NCBI GenBank assembly: GCA_012514145.1
Contig: JAAZAV010000034.1
Span: 19,746 to 83,745, forward strand
Length of the DNA: 64,000 nucleotides
Direction: 5' to 3'
From: Clostridiales bacterium
Lineage (GTDB): Bacteria > Bacillota > Clostridia > Oscillospirales > CAG-272
Part shown: positions 9,100 to 19,173 of the stretch, piece after piece
Position numbering within the stretch: position 1 is the stretch's first letter
Layout: every line of letters begins with the position of its first letter
Position numbers and translations under genes: made by a program
The notes under the pieces: model-generated
What the model was told of the DNA's origin: nothing
Database searches by the model: none
Seen by the model: the letters and a program-made list of their open reading frames with translations, nothing else

Positions 9100-11274
9100 T
9101 CAGATGAGCTTCTTTGTCTCGCCGGCGGCGAAGGTGAGCAGCCGGAATCCGGTCTTTGTCACGAAGGTAAGCTCGCCGCTCTTGTCCGCCGTCACACTGA
9201 GGGCTGTAACCTCGCCGTTCTTCCAGTCGCAGTCAACCGAGTAGCCGCCGCGGGCGCGGAAGCCACGGAAGGAACCGCCTGAGAGGTACGAAGGCAGAGC
9301 GGGAAGCACCTTCAGCTCGCCGTTCTGGCTCTGGAGAAGCATCTCACTGATTGCCGCCGCGCCGCCGAAGTTGCCGTCGATCTGGAACGGCGGGTGTGAA
9401 TCGAAGAGATTGTCTTTCGTGGACTTGGTAAAGAGCAATGTAAGGCTCTCTCCCGCCTGTCTGCCGTCGCCGAGACGGGCGAAGAGACAGGTGAGCCAGG
9501 CGCGGCTCCAACCGGTGTGTCCGCCGCCATGAGCAAGTCTGCGCTCGAGTGTGCGGCGCACGCCTTCGAACAGCTCGGGGGTGTTTTCGTTTATGGCGCT
9601 GTCGGGATATACCGCGAACATATGGGATATGTGGCGGTGACCCGGTTCGGGCTCGTCATAGTCCTCAAGCCACTCCATGAGCTGACCGTGCTTGCCGATT
9701 TTCAGCGGCGGCAGCTTGGAAAGGGCGGTTTTGGCTTCGCCCGCCATGTCGGGATTGATACCCAGCAGTTCCTCGCACTCGATGTATAGACGCAGCAGAC
9801 CGCCGATTATCTCCACATCCATTGTGGGCGACAGGCAGAGATAAGCCGCCTTGCCGTCGCAGAAGTAGCGGTTCTCGGGAGAAGTGGAGGGGCCGGAGAG
9901 CAGCATACCGTTATGCTCGAACATGTAGTCGAGGAAAAAGCGCACCGACTCGGATATATAGCTGTATGCGGTCTCCCGCAGATAATCTGTGTCGAGGGAG
10001 TAGAGATATCGCTCCCAGATGTGGAAGCAGAGCCAGGCGCCGCCGAGAGGCCAGAGACCCCAAAGCCCGTCCGCCGGCGCGGTGAAGCCGTATATGTCGC
10101 TGAGGTGATGCAGCACTGTGCCGCGGCAGTCGTAGTTGACCCTGGCGGTATGTTTGCCCGACTCCAGCAGGTAGTTGTTCATGTAGTCGAAAAGTGCCGT
10201 GCAGCATTCACCCAAAGCAGCTGTCTCTGCCTGCCAGTAGTTCATCTGCAGGTTGATGTTTGTATGGTAGTCGGCGTTCCAGGGAGCGTCGTAGCGCTCG
10301 TTCCATACACCCTGCAGGTTGGCAGGCAGTGAGCCGGGGCGGCTGGAACTGATAAGCAGGTACTTGCCGAAGCGCCAGTAGAGTTCCGCCAGTCCGGGAT
10401 CCTCCTCACCCTTCTCGCGCAGGGCGGCGAGGCGTTCGTCCACCGGCATGGCGGTCTTGCATTCACAGCAGTCAAACTTCAGGTCTGAAAGTCCCATCAG
10501 CGCCGTAAAGTCGGCGGTATGGCGTTCTTTAAGCTCACACCAGCAGAGCTTATCGGGGAGTTTGGGCAGAACGCCGTCGATGTCGGAGCGTATCTGTATG
10601 TATAATTCAATATATTCTGCGCCGGAGATATTCAGCGAGCCGGCTCCCGGAGCAATGACACCGTCGGTGACCGCCGCTATTCTCGAGGTAAACTCATGCT
10701 CGCCGGTGGCGGTCCTGCCTACATAGGTAATTCCGCACTCCGAATAGTCCACCGACACCGTGTATTTCCGGGTGTAATCGATCGAGGCGTTCAGCTTGGC
10801 GCCCTCCGAGGTATAGCGGACGGCGATAAGCCTGTCGGGATATGATGCGAAATATTCGCGCTTATACGATACTCCGCCCCGGGTGTAGGTAATCTCGGCG
10901 AGACCGTTTGTCATGTCAATCGCCCGCCGGTAGTCGGCGCAGCTGTCTCCGCTGTGAAGGGCAACACGCAGCTCGCCCGCTGTCTCGTAGGATTTTACGC
11001 GCTTGAAGGAATCGGCGAGAGCGCTCTCGGCGTAATTGTCGGCTTCTGCCGCCCTCCCGGCAAGCAGCAGCTCACGAACCTTGCGCAGTTCTTTCATATA
11101 GCCGGGAGTCACCGCGTCGAACTTCTCGCCGGCCCATATCTTCTCCTCGTTGAGCTGGATTACGTCGGTTCCCACGCCGCCCCATAAAGAAGCGCCCATA
11201 TATCCGCAGCCGATAGGCGAAGTGTCCTCCCACTCAACTGCGGGTCGGTTCAGAAACAGAATATCATTTCTCAT
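9100..11274 (-). CDS. GH95 alpha-L-fucosidase-like glycosidase (first copy)
   Basis: 724 residues, close to the usual GH95 size. The family blocks are in order: an N-terminal beta-sandwich opening with [19 protein letters not shown], the NLQMNYW motif at 341-347, [14 protein letters not shown], and [14 protein letters not shown] with Asp633. In characterised GH95 enzymes the Asn pair and this Asp activate water for inverting hydrolysis. Family members split terminal alpha-1,2-fucose, or in some cases alpha-L-galactose. There is no signal peptide ([15 protein letters not shown]), so it should be cytoplasmic. It is transcribed alone, divergently from the small zinc-ribbon gene. It differs clearly from the second GH95 copy and lacks that protein's C-terminal extension. 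Confidence 0.88.
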   Translation of the reverse strand: MRNDILFLNRPAVEWEDTSPIGCGYMGASLWGGVGTDVIQLNEEKIWAGEKFDAVTPGYMKELRKVRELLLAGRAAEADNYAESALADSFKRVKSYETAGELRVALHSGDSCADYRRAIDMTNGLAEITYTRGGVSYKREYFASYPDRLIAVRYTSEGAKLNASIDYTRKYTVSVDYSECGITYVGRTATGEHEFTSRIAAVTDGVIAPGAGSLNISGAEYIELYIQIRSDIDGVLPKLPDKLCWCELKERHTADFTALMGLSDLKFDCCECKTAMPVDERLAALREKGEEDPGLAELYWRFGKYLLISSSRPGSLPANLQGVWNERYDAPWNADYHTNINLQMNYWQAETAALGECCTALFDYMNNYLLESGKHTARVNYDCRGTVLHHLSDIYGFTAPADGLWGLWPLGGAWLCFHIWERYLYSLDTDYLRETAYSYISESVRFFLDYMFEHNGMLLSGPSTSPENRYFCDGKAAYLCLSPTMDVEIIGGLLRLYIECEELLGINPDMAGEAKTALSKLPPLKIGKHGQLMEWLEDYDEPEPGHRHISHMFAVYPDSAINENTPELFEGVRRTLERRLAHGGGHTGWSRAWLTCLFARLGDGRQAGESLTLLFTKSTKDNLFDSHPPFQIDGNFGGAAAISEMLLQSQNGELKVLPALPSYLSGGSFRGFRARGGYSVDCDWKNGEVTALSVTADKSGELTFVTKTGFRLLTFAAGETKKLI

Positions 11275-11332
11275 TATGTTCTCACTTTCATTTGCTTTTT
11301 CATATTTTCCGCTGCCCGTATGCCGCCGATAC

Positions 11333-11361
11333 TTGACAAAACAACGGCATCATTGTATAAT
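11333..11361 (+). promoter_or_regulatory. Predicted SigA promoter of the zinc-ribbon gene
   Basis: TTGACA (11333-11338) and TATAAT (11356-11361) with a 17-base spacer. A small hairpin, CCGGCG-CTTTT-CGCCGG (11409-11425), lies in the leader between the promoter and the ribosome site. Confidence 0.75.
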
Positions 11362-11451
11362 CACATTGTATTATCTTTGATATGGCAGTATTTATTATGT
11401 AATCCGTACCGGCGCTTTTCGCCGGAATATTATTATATGGAGGTATATATC

Positions 11452-11883
11452 ATGTCAATTTGGGAAGAAATTCAACAAGAGCTGACCAAAGCCGCCGACA
11501 TTACTCTGAAGGAAGCGGGAAAACTCACCGACACAGCCAGGCAAAAACTGGACGAGAAGATTCTCACAAACCACATCGGCAAGCTGTACGGAGAAATCGG
11601 CAGACTCTGCTACGATGCACATCGGACCGGCGCAGACCACAGTAAAGAAATTGCAGCCGTCTGCTCCAAAATCGACAATCTCAACGAAAAATTAGCTAAC
11701 GTAAAAGCCGGGAACTCTGCTTCACGGATCCAGCATTACTGCTATATGTGCGGCTCGGAACTTCCGATTGACGCCGACACATGTCCCAAATGCGGGGAGA
11801 AACAATTTGACGCCGAGGAGACCGCTGAAACCGCCGATGACGGTAACGCCGATGACGGCAAGGATAAGGAGCCGCTGATCTGA
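11452..11883 (+). CDS. Small zinc-ribbon protein with N-terminal helix region
   Basis: 143 residues. The start MSIWEEIQQEL at 11452 follows GGAGG by about nine bases and lies downstream of the promoter; an in-frame start 132 bases earlier would precede the transcription start. The first 90 residues look alpha-helical and may form a coiled coil (KAADITLKEAGKLTDTARQK, then KIDNLNEKLANV). A zinc-ribbon follows: CYMCGSELPIDADTCPKCGE, with four cysteines in two CxxC pairs. The end is acidic (AEETAETADDGNADDGKDKE). Similar small proteins in Clostridia are of unknown function. It has no membrane segment or signal peptide. It converges on the glycyl radical enzyme gene, which ends 10 bases away. Confidence 0.7.
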   Translation: MSIWEEIQQELTKAADITLKEAGKLTDTARQKLDEKILTNHIGKLYGEIGRLCYDAHRTGADHSKEIAAVCSKIDNLNEKLANVKAGNSASRIQHYCYMCGSELPIDADTCPKCGEKQFDAEETAETADDGNADDGKDKEPLI

Positions 11884-11892
11884 GGCAGTTTA

Positions 11893-14010
11893 CTATTCAA
11901 CCCGTTCGATAATCATGTCCTGCCATTCGCGGCTCATGGTGACAAAGCGCGCGCTCCATCCCGCCACACGCACCGCGAGGGTCGTGTATTTCTCGGGATG
12001 GCGCTGTGCGTCGCGGAGCGTAGCGGCGTCCACCGTGTCTATCTGCATGAAGAAACCGCCCAGGTCGCAGAAGCCGCGGATCAGCCCGCTCAGCGCCGCC
12101 ACACCCGGCTCGCCCTCCAGAGCAGAGGGCGAGATTCCGATGTCCAGCGCCGAACCGGTGGTAAGCAGGCTCAGGTCCGGCTTGCAGGCTGAATGTATAA
12201 CGGCGGTAGCGCCGTTGCGTATGCTGCCCGGCGTCGGCGACCAGTTGCTCGCCAGCACATCGCCTTTCCTGTGACCGTGGGGCGAGGCCAGCCGCTGCGG
12301 CGCCCAGTCTATCTGACGCCCGAAGGTGCTGATTCCGCCCGGGAACCAGATCGGGCATGAGTCGTCACGCTCTCCGCAGCATTTAGCAAAATCCTCCACC
12401 AGCCGCACCGCCAGAGAGTCGCATTCGTCGCTGTCGTTGCCGAAGTAGACAAAATCGTCAAGCGCATGGCGGCGCAGCTCCTCATAGCCCTCCCAGTTGG
12501 CGGCAAGCGCTTTCTGCAGCTCGGCTAAAGATACACGCTTGTCCTCATATACGAGACGCTTTATCGCGTAAAGGCTGTTTACGATATCCGGCAGACCGCC
12601 TATGTGTGGCGAAACCACGACATAACGCGTTCCGCCCTCGTAGTAGGAGCGGGCGTTCTCTATGCAGTCGTCCACAAAGAGCGACACCACTGTACAGGGA
12701 TTGCTCGGTTTCCAGCTGCCGTCCTCATTTAACCTGCCGCCTGTGGTGCCCCGCTTTATCTGCTCAACCTGAGCGCCAAGGTCGGCAATGTATGCCGCGT
12801 ACAGCTCCTCAAAGCTGCCGAAGTCGCGGCTGCCGCTGTAGTTATCAAGCGTTATGTGCTGTAAAATTGCCAGCCCGTCAAAGGGCACATAGCCGAACCA
12901 GGTCTTGCCGGGCACCTGTACCTCCCAGCAGCCGTCGTTGGCGAAGTTTCGCGCCTCGGACAGCTCATAGCCCCAGTCGGTCATGGCTTTCAGTATAAGA
13001 TCCTCATTGTATATCGCCACATTGCCGCCGCCGTGTCGCATCGCCTCGGCGCAGCGGGTGATAAGATACGGGTCGGTTTTCGTGTTTATTCTGACCGTGG
13101 TGGGGAAATCGCTTATTCCGAGTTCCTCAAGAATGTCAAGAACCAGATAAGTTACCTCGTTTGCAACCTCGGCGCCGTCCGCATCGATGCCCGCAAGAAC
13201 CAGATTCTGATAATGCTGCGCATCGCCGCTGCGGGTCGCGCGGCCGTTTATCCACTCACAGCCCTTGATAAAGAAGTGGGAGAATATTTCCCGCGCTTCG
13301 TCTATGGTCAGTGCTCCGGCGGCTAAATCTTTCTTAAGATAATCACCCAGCAGCCAGTCTATGCGCCCTATCCCCGGCCAGTTGCCGCAGAGACGGGTGA
13401 AGGCAAAGACAAACCACATGCTCTGCACGGCTTCGTAAAAGTTTCGAGCCCCCTCGAAGGGCACCCTGCAGAGGTTTGAATACACACGCTCCATGCCCGG
13501 CATATCCTTCAGCGCCTCGAGATATCTGCCGTGCCAGATGCGCATGGCGTCGATGCAGATAAGGCAGCTTTCGAGGAATGCCCGCTCGCGGGATTCCGTG
13601 TGCCTTTTAAGTGATTCATGCACCCGGCGTTCGATGCCGTTCATGCCGACCGCCAGAACTTCGTCAAAGCGGATGGTGAGATGGCTGACCGAACCGAACC
13701 AGCCGTGAGCCGCCCCGTATTCTTTTGCGGGCACGATATGGCTGATGGCGTCGCCAAGGGTGGCACTGCCCGAGAGATACTCACCCGGCACTATCCGCAG
13801 AGGCGATTTATTCGCTATCTCGAGTATGCAGGCATTGTACTTGTCAAGCCCGGACATTTCGCTGTAACCGGGCACTTCATCCATGCGCACATTCGGAGTA
13901 TCAAGAGTCTCGAGCCCGTATATGCCCGCCTGCGAATCGGCGGCGAATTTTCGTGTCGCCTCGGAAAGGCGCACAGGACGCGGCGTCGAGCTTGCTGTAT
14001 AGAATATCAT
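11893..14010 (-). CDS. Glycyl radical enzyme (PFL-like), CxE subtype, substrate unknown
   Basis: 705 residues. The start MIFYTASSTP at 14010 is preferred because AAAGGA stands nine bases upstream; the ATG 18 bases earlier has no site. The C-terminal glycyl-radical box reads RVAGWSARF with Gly684. The active-site loop reads NDGCWEVQ, giving Cys361 and Glu363. The Cys-x-Glu arrangement is that of dehydratases and C-N or C-C lyases of this superfamily (glycerol dehydratase, CutC, HypD use GCVE), not of pyruvate formate-lyase, which has a Cys-Cys pair. It would need a radical SAM activase, and none is encoded nearby. It stands alone behind its own promoter. Substrate cannot be told from sequence by eye. 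Confidence 0.85.
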   Translation of the reverse strand: MIFYTASSTPRPVRLSEATRKFAADSQAGIYGLETLDTPNVRMDEVPGYSEMSGLDKYNACILEIANKSPLRIVPGEYLSGSATLGDAISHIVPAKEYGAAHGWFGSVSHLTIRFDEVLAVGMNGIERRVHESLKRHTESRERAFLESCLICIDAMRIWHGRYLEALKDMPGMERVYSNLCRVPFEGARNFYEAVQSMWFVFAFTRLCGNWPGIGRIDWLLGDYLKKDLAAGALTIDEAREIFSHFFIKGCEWINGRATRSGDAQHYQNLVLAGIDADGAEVANEVTYLVLDILEELGISDFPTTVRINTKTDPYLITRCAEAMRHGGGNVAIYNEDLILKAMTDWGYELSEARNFANDGCWEVQVPGKTWFGYVPFDGLAILQHITLDNYSGSRDFGSFEELYAAYIADLGAQVEQIKRGTTGGRLNEDGSWKPSNPCTVVSLFVDDCIENARSYYEGGTRYVVVSPHIGGLPDIVNSLYAIKRLVYEDKRVSLAELQKALAANWEGYEELRRHALDDFVYFGNDSDECDSLAVRLVEDFAKCCGERDDSCPIWFPGGISTFGRQIDWAPQRLASPHGHRKGDVLASNWSPTPGSIRNGATAVIHSACKPDLSLLTTGSALDIGISPSALEGEPGVAALSGLIRGFCDLGGFFMQIDTVDAATLRDAQRHPEKYTTLAVRVAGWSARFVTMSREWQDMIIERVE

Positions 14011-14078
14011 TTCAGTCGATCCTTTCATATTGTCAAGGATTTGCCGGTATAGGCTTATTGCAAACCGGCACCATATAC

Positions 14079-14107
14079 ATTGTACCCTGCGGCGCAGGTT
14101 CTGTCAA
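14079..14107 (-). promoter_or_regulatory. Predicted SigA promoter of the glycyl radical enzyme gene
   Basis: On the minus strand TTGACA (14107-14102), 17-base spacer, TACAAT (14084-14079). Confidence 0.7.
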
Positions 14108-14186
14108 TCGCCATTTTCACTTTTTGACCTGAATGCAGACCTGTGCGCCGATATAAATATGCTTTTCAGTTTACGGAATTTAACAA

Positions 14187-16121
14187 ATGATTGTACTCAA
14201 CTGCGACAGTCTCACGCTGTCCTTTGCCGGCGAAACGGTGCTGGAGGACATCACCTTTTTTATAAACGAAGGTGACCGTCTCGGCATAGTCGGAGTGAAC
14301 GGCGCGGGCAAAACCACCCTTTTCAAGCTTATAACCGGTGAATATTCACCCGATTCGGGCGCGGTATTCATCGCCAAGGGCCACAGTCTCGGCATCCTTG
14401 ACCAGTATCTGGATTTCGACGATAACTCCACCCTTTTTGAGGAGATGCTGCGCTCCTATCCCGAACTTACCGCCATGGAGGAGCGGCTCAACAGCCTGCA
14501 CGCCGCTCTCGACGCGGGTGACATCTCCCGGGCAGAAGCATACGCTTCCCTGCACGACCGCTTCACCCGTGAGGGCGGCTATGAATACAAAGGGCGCTGC
14601 CGGGGAACTCTGAAAAGCCTGGGTTTTGACGAGAGTTTTTTCGACCTGAAGATATCTGTGCTCAGCGGCGGACAGAAGACCCGTCTGGCGCTGGCGCGTC
14701 TGCTCACGGTGGAGCCGGATATTCTGATGCTGGACGAGCCGACAAACCATCTGGATATGGATGCCCTTTTCTGGCTCGAGAGCTTTCTTAAAAACTACCG
14801 TAAGACTGTCATAGTCATCTCCCATGACCGCTATTTTCTCGACAGTACCGTCACCAAGGTGCTGGAAATCGAGAACAAAAGCGCCCGGATGTATAACGGA
14901 AACTACACCCGATTTGTGGAGCAGAAGGCTTCCGACCGTGAGATACAGGAACGGCACTGGCGCAATCAGCAGAAAGAAATCGCCCGCATCGAGGCTTACA
15001 TAGAGCAACAGCGGCGCTGGGGTCGCGAACGCAACATCATCGCCGCCGAGAGCCGCCAGAAGCAGCTTGACAAGCTGGAGCGTGTTGAGCGACCGGATGC
15101 CCTGCCAAAGTCAATACGCCTGCGGTTCAGGAAATCCCTGGAGAGCGGCGACGATGTACTGCACATCCGGCGTCTCACAAAGGGCTATCCGGGTAAGCCG
15201 CTTTTCAAGAATGAAAATCTGCTTGTTAAGAAGCGGGAACATGTCTTCATCCTCGGTCACAACGGCTGCGGCAAATCCACTCTCATAAAGCTGATTGCCG
15301 GCAAGCTTGAGCCGGACGGCGGTTCGGTTGAATACGGCTACAACGTCGACATCGGATACTATGACCAGGAAAATCAGGAACTGTGCGATTCAAACACTGT
15401 TCTTGATGAGTTGTGGAACGACTATCCCCACCTGACCGAGACCGAGATCCGCAACGCGCTGGCGCTGTTTCTGTTCCGAGGCGATGATATCGAAAAAACC
15501 GTATCGGTACTCAGCGGCGGCGAACGCGCGCGGCTCACTCTCTGTAAGCTGATACTCTCGAAGATGAATCTGCTCATACTCGACGAGCCGACAAACCATC
15601 TTGACATCAATTCACGGGAGGTTCTCGAGAAGGCGCTGTTGGATTTCGGCGGAACAATAATTGCCGTTTCCCACGACCGCTATTTCATAAGCAAGCTGGC
15701 GACCCGCATTCTCGACTTCAACTCGGGCGCCTCGCCCGATCGTGTGCCGCCGGGTCAGCTGTTCGATTTCAGGGGGACATATCCAGAGTATCTTGAATAT
15801 AAGGAAAAATATCTTGTGTCCGATTCGGCCGACAGTTCATCCAAAGGCGCCGTCACAGAATCACGCGAGCAGTATGAGGCGCAGAAGAAAGCCCAGTCCG
15901 ACCGCCGCCGTCACGAGGGCAGGCTCAGACGCAACGCCGACGAAATCGCCAAGCTTGAAGCTAAACTTGACGGCATCTCCGCCGAAATGCACGGCGAAGC
16001 GGCATCCGACGCCGAGCGTGTCGCAGAGCTGTATGAGAGCCAGCTTGCAGCCGAAGAACGACTTTTAGAGCTGTATGAGCTTCAGGAGGAGCTGGAGCAG
16101 CAGGGGGACGAGTTCGACTGA
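14187..16121 (+). CDS. ABC-F family ATPase (ribosome-associated type)
   Basis: 644 residues with two ATP-binding cassettes and no membrane segments. Walker A motifs are GVNGAGKTT (Lys42) and GHNGCGKST (Lys363); signatures are LSGGQKTRLAL and LSGGERARLTL; both Walker B regions read DEPTNHLD. Between the cassettes is the charged P-site tRNA-interaction linker (EIARIEAYIEQQRRWGRER). A C-terminal extension with coiled-coil character follows (EIAKLEAKLDGISAEM). Known ABC-F proteins act on stalled or antibiotic-bound ribosomes. This one most resembles general YdiF/Uup-like members rather than a drug-resistance type, but that is an impression. Transcribed alone, with a strong terminator downstream. 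Confidence 0.9.
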   Translation: MIVLNCDSLTLSFAGETVLEDITFFINEGDRLGIVGVNGAGKTTLFKLITGEYSPDSGAVFIAKGHSLGILDQYLDFDDNSTLFEEMLRSYPELTAMEERLNSLHAALDAGDISRAEAYASLHDRFTREGGYEYKGRCRGTLKSLGFDESFFDLKISVLSGGQKTRLALARLLTVEPDILMLDEPTNHLDMDALFWLESFLKNYRKTVIVISHDRYFLDSTVTKVLEIENKSARMYNGNYTRFVEQKASDREIQERHWRNQQKEIARIEAYIEQQRRWGRERNIIAAESRQKQLDKLERVERPDALPKSIRLRFRKSLESGDDVLHIRRLTKGYPGKPLFKNENLLVKKREHVFILGHNGCGKSTLIKLIAGKLEPDGGSVEYGYNVDIGYYDQENQELCDSNTVLDELWNDYPHLTETEIRNALALFLFRGDDIEKTVSVLSGGERARLTLCKLILSKMNLLILDEPTNHLDINSREVLEKALLDFGGTIIAVSHDRYFISKLATRILDFNSGASPDRVPPGQLFDFRGTYPEYLEYKEKYLVSDSADSSSKGAVTESREQYEAQKKAQSDRRRHEGRLRRNADEIAKLEAKLDGISAEMHGEAASDAERVAELYESQLAAEERLLELYELQEELEQQGDEFD

Positions 16122-16237
16122 TACGGACATTTTCTGAATATCCGGCTGACGCCGGCACCTGATAAAGTCTGGGTATTATTAACAGGTAATGAATTTAACA
16201 TAATCTATATCGGCGCATCAATTACACAATCCGAAAA

Positions 16238-16280
16238 ACAGAGCCGCAACGAATTTGTAGTCCACTGCGGCTCTGTTTTT
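16238..16280 (+). terminator. Rho-independent terminator after the ABC-F gene
   Basis: ACAGAGCCGCA (16238-16248) pairs with TGCGGCTCTGT (16266-16276), followed by TTTT. The gene-free stretch 16122-16459 holds this terminator and the next promoter; I see nothing else in it. Confidence 0.85.
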
Positions 16281-16374
16281 ATCTGTATCTTGATTTTGTA
16301 AACAATTCATGACGCTTCCTTAACGAAGCCGTCGCTATTCTGTTGCTTGTTTCACACAACTTTGGGTAAATTCC

Positions 16375-16403
16375 TTGACATCCTATATCACCTGTGATAT
16401 AAT
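16375..16403 (+). promoter_or_regulatory. Promoter with a perfect palindromic operator in its spacer
   Basis: TTGACA (16375-16380), 17-base spacer, TATAAT (16398-16403). The palindrome TATATCAC-CT-GTGATATA (16384-16401) covers the spacer and part of the -10, the usual place for a repressor. It drives the binding-protein gene that follows. Confidence 0.75.
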
Positions 16404-16459
16404 CGCCCTGTTAATACAGCGCGGCAATGAATCCACGAAGTTCAACCGGAGGTGTATTT

Positions 16460-17938
16460 ATGAAGAAAAGAGGAATTTCTCTTTTATTGCTCATTATTTT
16501 TATGCTTGGCACGGTTGCTGCAAACGGCTGTGGCAGAGGCGGCAACAGCGCAGTCACGACAGCGGCAGGCGGTGTTCCGCAGACAGAAGCCGAAACTGAA
16601 TCGCAGTTTTCCGATTACGCGTCAAAATATCTCACCTTCGACGATCCGGTCGTCCCCGATGACAAATTTGACGGTCTCGAATTTGTGATTCTCAGTCCCG
16701 GTTCCAAGCCGCCAAGTGACGAGGAAACCGGAGATGTTGTCGAGGACGCGGTTACCTTGACCCGCAGATATGTTGAGGAGCGGCTTGATATCGACATTGT
16801 ATACACGATGGTACCCAGTATAGTCGATATCGAACCGTCACTTTCCAAGGCTGTTATGGCAGGCGACAGTGCTTATGATCTGGCAATCAACCATAGCATC
16901 CATGCGCTGCCGGATATAATAAAAGCACGGCTCGTTCACGACTGGAACCGTGTTCCCAATGTGAATTTCGACCAGCCGTATTGGAACCAGAGCATGAACT
17001 CGACCCTTTCAATCAAGGGTGTTCTGCCCATAGCAAGCGGAAATTACTTTGTAACCTCGCCGATGTGCATATTGTTCAATAAGAAGATACATAATGACTA
17101 TAATATTGAAGACCTGTATGCGCTTGTTGAGGACGGTAAGTGGACTCTGGACAAATTCTGTTCAATTGCGAAATCGGTATCGGCGGATTTGAACGGCGAC
17201 GGCGAGTACGGAGTTGAAGACCTTTACGGCATGACGGGCATGGCGGATTACCAATTCATGGGCTTCCTTGCCGGCTGCAACCAGTTCGTCGTCGAAAAAG
17301 ATGAAGAGGACTTCCCTACCGTTGCTCTCGATAATGAGAAGACTTACAATATTTTCTCGAAACTATACGATCTCATATACGGAACCACCGCTGCGAAAGT
17401 CTGGAAGTACGGCTCCGACCAGGCGACGTGGGTCTCCTTTACAGATAACCATTCGCTGTTTGAAGTCCAGGGTGGATTTGGTGAAGCTATTCGCTACCGC
17501 TCGATGGAGACCGATTTCGGGGTCATTCCCTACCCGAAATATGATGATAATCAGGCTGACTATATGTCAATTGAACTGGGCAGCTTCCTGATGGTTCCCG
17601 TGAATGCCGGTAACTTGGAACTTTGCGGTACTGTTTCCGAGCTGCTCTGCGCGGAAAGCCGCCGGAGGGTACTGCCCGAATATGTTGACAAGCTGCTTGT
17701 CTCAAAGACCGCCCGCGACAACGAGTCGGAGGGCATGATATATCTTATCCTTGACTCTGTTGTATATGATTTCGGTGTCAACCTCGGTTACTATGACGAC
17801 CTGTCCTATATTCTTGGCTTTACCCTGCGAGAGGATACAAGTGACTTCACTTCATACGTAAACAGTCGTATTAAGAAATCCAATGCACACTACAAAACGG
17901 TTTACGAGTATTATCTTGCGTATGGGGATATGTATTAA
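16460..17938 (+). CDS. Extracellular solute-binding lipoprotein (sugar ABC type)
   Basis: 492 residues. The start MKKRGISLLLL at 16460 has GGAGG seven bases upstream. The signal peptide ends at AANGC, a looser lipobox than in the other binding proteins here. Mature protein features are a Thr/Glu-rich linker, SYDL-type lobes (GDSAYDLAINHSIHALPD), the calcium-loop motif DLNGDGEYGVED at 243-254, and TDFGVIPYPKYDDNQ. It is the only plus-strand binding protein in the window and stands alone between a promoter and a terminator, so its partners must be elsewhere. The ligand is probably an oligosaccharide. The palindrome in its promoter suggests substrate-dependent control. Confidence 0.85.
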   Translation: MKKRGISLLLLIIFMLGTVAANGCGRGGNSAVTTAAGGVPQTEAETESQFSDYASKYLTFDDPVVPDDKFDGLEFVILSPGSKPPSDEETGDVVEDAVTLTRRYVEERLDIDIVYTMVPSIVDIEPSLSKAVMAGDSAYDLAINHSIHALPDIIKARLVHDWNRVPNVNFDQPYWNQSMNSTLSIKGVLPIASGNYFVTSPMCILFNKKIHNDYNIEDLYALVEDGKWTLDKFCSIAKSVSADLNGDGEYGVEDLYGMTGMADYQFMGFLAGCNQFVVEKDEEDFPTVALDNEKTYNIFSKLYDLIYGTTAAKVWKYGSDQATWVSFTDNHSLFEVQGGFGEAIRYRSMETDFGVIPYPKYDDNQADYMSIELGSFLMVPVNAGNLELCGTVSELLCAESRRRVLPEYVDKLLVSKTARDNESEGMIYLILDSVVYDFGVNLGYYDDLSYILGFTLREDTSDFTSYVNSRIKKSNAHYKTVYEYYLAYGDMY

Positions 17939-17987
17939 GGGGTAAACCGCGCGGAACAGCATATTAAAACACCATATATAACCGAAA

Positions 17988-18029
17988 GAGCTGCGGCGAA
18001 ACAAATGTTTCGCCGCAGCTCCATTTTTT
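17988..18029 (+). terminator. Rho-independent terminator after the 16.5 kb binding protein gene
   Basis: GAGCTGCGGCGAAAC (17988-18002), loop AAAT, GTTTCGCCGCAGCTC (18007-18021), then CCATTTTTT. The 15-bp stem is perfect. Confidence 0.9.
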
Positions 18030-18063
18030 ATATCAGCATAACCGTCCGCTTCGTGATGCGTTA

Positions 18064-19173
18064 TCAGAGGTTCGGCAGAACGAGAGCCTTGGATACCGAC
18101 AGCTCCTCGATCTCCTGTGCGGTGACCTCGCGTCCCAGTTTCTGGGAGAAGTAGATGCCTTCCTGGACGCGCTGAGTTTCAAGACCGATCTTTGCGGTGG
18201 GCAGCAGCTCGCATTTGCCCAGCAGAGAGTGGATCCAGTGCTGCTGAGAGTTGTCGTAGTGGGCGGTATCGCTGTAAACCGTGTGGTCGAGATAGTCGCG
18301 GACGTTCATATCAACGGTGGTGTCGATCTCCATGTCGTGCAGCCGCGAGTGGATGGTGAGAGGGCTGAGGGTGATACCCGCCTCGGAGCCGTATATCGCG
18401 GAACCCGGGAAGGGTCTGCCGTGAATCGCCCAGGACTCAAGAATGTCCATCGACAGACCGTTCTCGTAGGTGGCGAGTCCGACGCCCAGTTCCTCGACGT
18501 TGAAGCCGGAAATCTCACGGCGTCCCTCGTCCATGGCGATCTCGGCGTAGGTGTGGCCGCAGACGCGCTCAAGCTTCGGAATACCGGTGAGGTAAATCAG
18601 CTGCGAGATATGATAAACGCCCATGTCAAAGAGCGCGCCGCCTCCCGCGGTGGTGGTGTTTACGAACTCCTTGCGGGCATATCCGTCAACATAGGGCCTG
18701 CCGCGGCGGCGGAAGCCGTAGGAGCGCATGTGGTAGATATTGCCGAGGTCGCCGGCATCGATGTAGCGTTTTGCGCACTTGGTCTCCTTTGAATAGAGCA
18801 TTGACAGCTGAATATGCAGCTTTTTGCCTGTCTCCTCCATGGTCTTATACATCTCGCGGGCATCGAAGAAGGTGCCTGCCATGGGCTTCTCGCAGTAGCA
18901 GTCCTTGCCGGCTCTCATGACCGCTATGGATGCCGGCGAGTGCATGTTGTTGTGCAGACAGACGTCAACCGCCTGAATGTCGTCCTCTTTCAGCAGTTTG
19001 CCTATGTGGGTGAAGCGGCGGTCTATGCCGTAGCGGTCGCCGATTTCGTTGAGCCTTGCCTCATCGATGTCGCAGATGGCGACGACCTCAGCCTCGGGGA
19101 TGTTATTGTAGGTCTGAATGTGGCTCTCGCCTATGATGCCGACGCCGATAATCGCAACTCTGATCTTTTCCAT
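18064..19173 (-). CDS. Gfo/Idh/MocA family sugar dehydrogenase
   Basis: 369 residues. Start at 19173 with AAGGAG eight bases upstream. The N-terminal Rossmann fold has AIIGVGIIGESH, and the family's catalytic lysine sits in DCYCEKPMAG. The second half is the alpha/beta substrate domain (GGGALFDMGVYHISQLIYL). Family members oxidise or reduce sugar or cyclitol carbons with NAD(P), including C3 oxidation in 3-keto-glycoside pathways. It follows a TIM-barrel isomerase-like gene by 66 bases and a solute-binding lipoprotein gene before that, all on one strand. The three probably take up and process one sugar. Substrate unknown. Confidence 0.85.
   Translation of the reverse strand: MEKIRVAIIGVGIIGESHIQTYNNIPEAEVVAICDIDEARLNEIGDRYGIDRRFTHIGKLLKEDDIQAVDVCLHNNMHSPASIAVMRAGKDCYCEKPMAGTFFDAREMYKTMEETGKKLHIQLSMLYSKETKCAKRYIDAGDLGNIYHMRSYGFRRRGRPYVDGYARKEFVNTTTAGGGALFDMGVYHISQLIYLTGIPKLERVCGHTYAEIAMDEGRREISGFNVEELGVGLATYENGLSMDILESWAIHGRPFPGSAIYGSEAGITLSPLTIHSRLHDMEIDTTVDMNVRDYLDHTVYSDTAHYDNSQQHWIHSLLGKCELLPTAKIGLETQRVQEGIYFSQKLGREVTAQEIEELSVSKALVLPNL

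Noticed and set aside
14079..14187. Promoter for the ABC-F gene at TTGACC/TATAAA near 14.13-14.16 kb
   Set aside because: The spacer would be about 22 bases, too long for SigA; no better pair was found.
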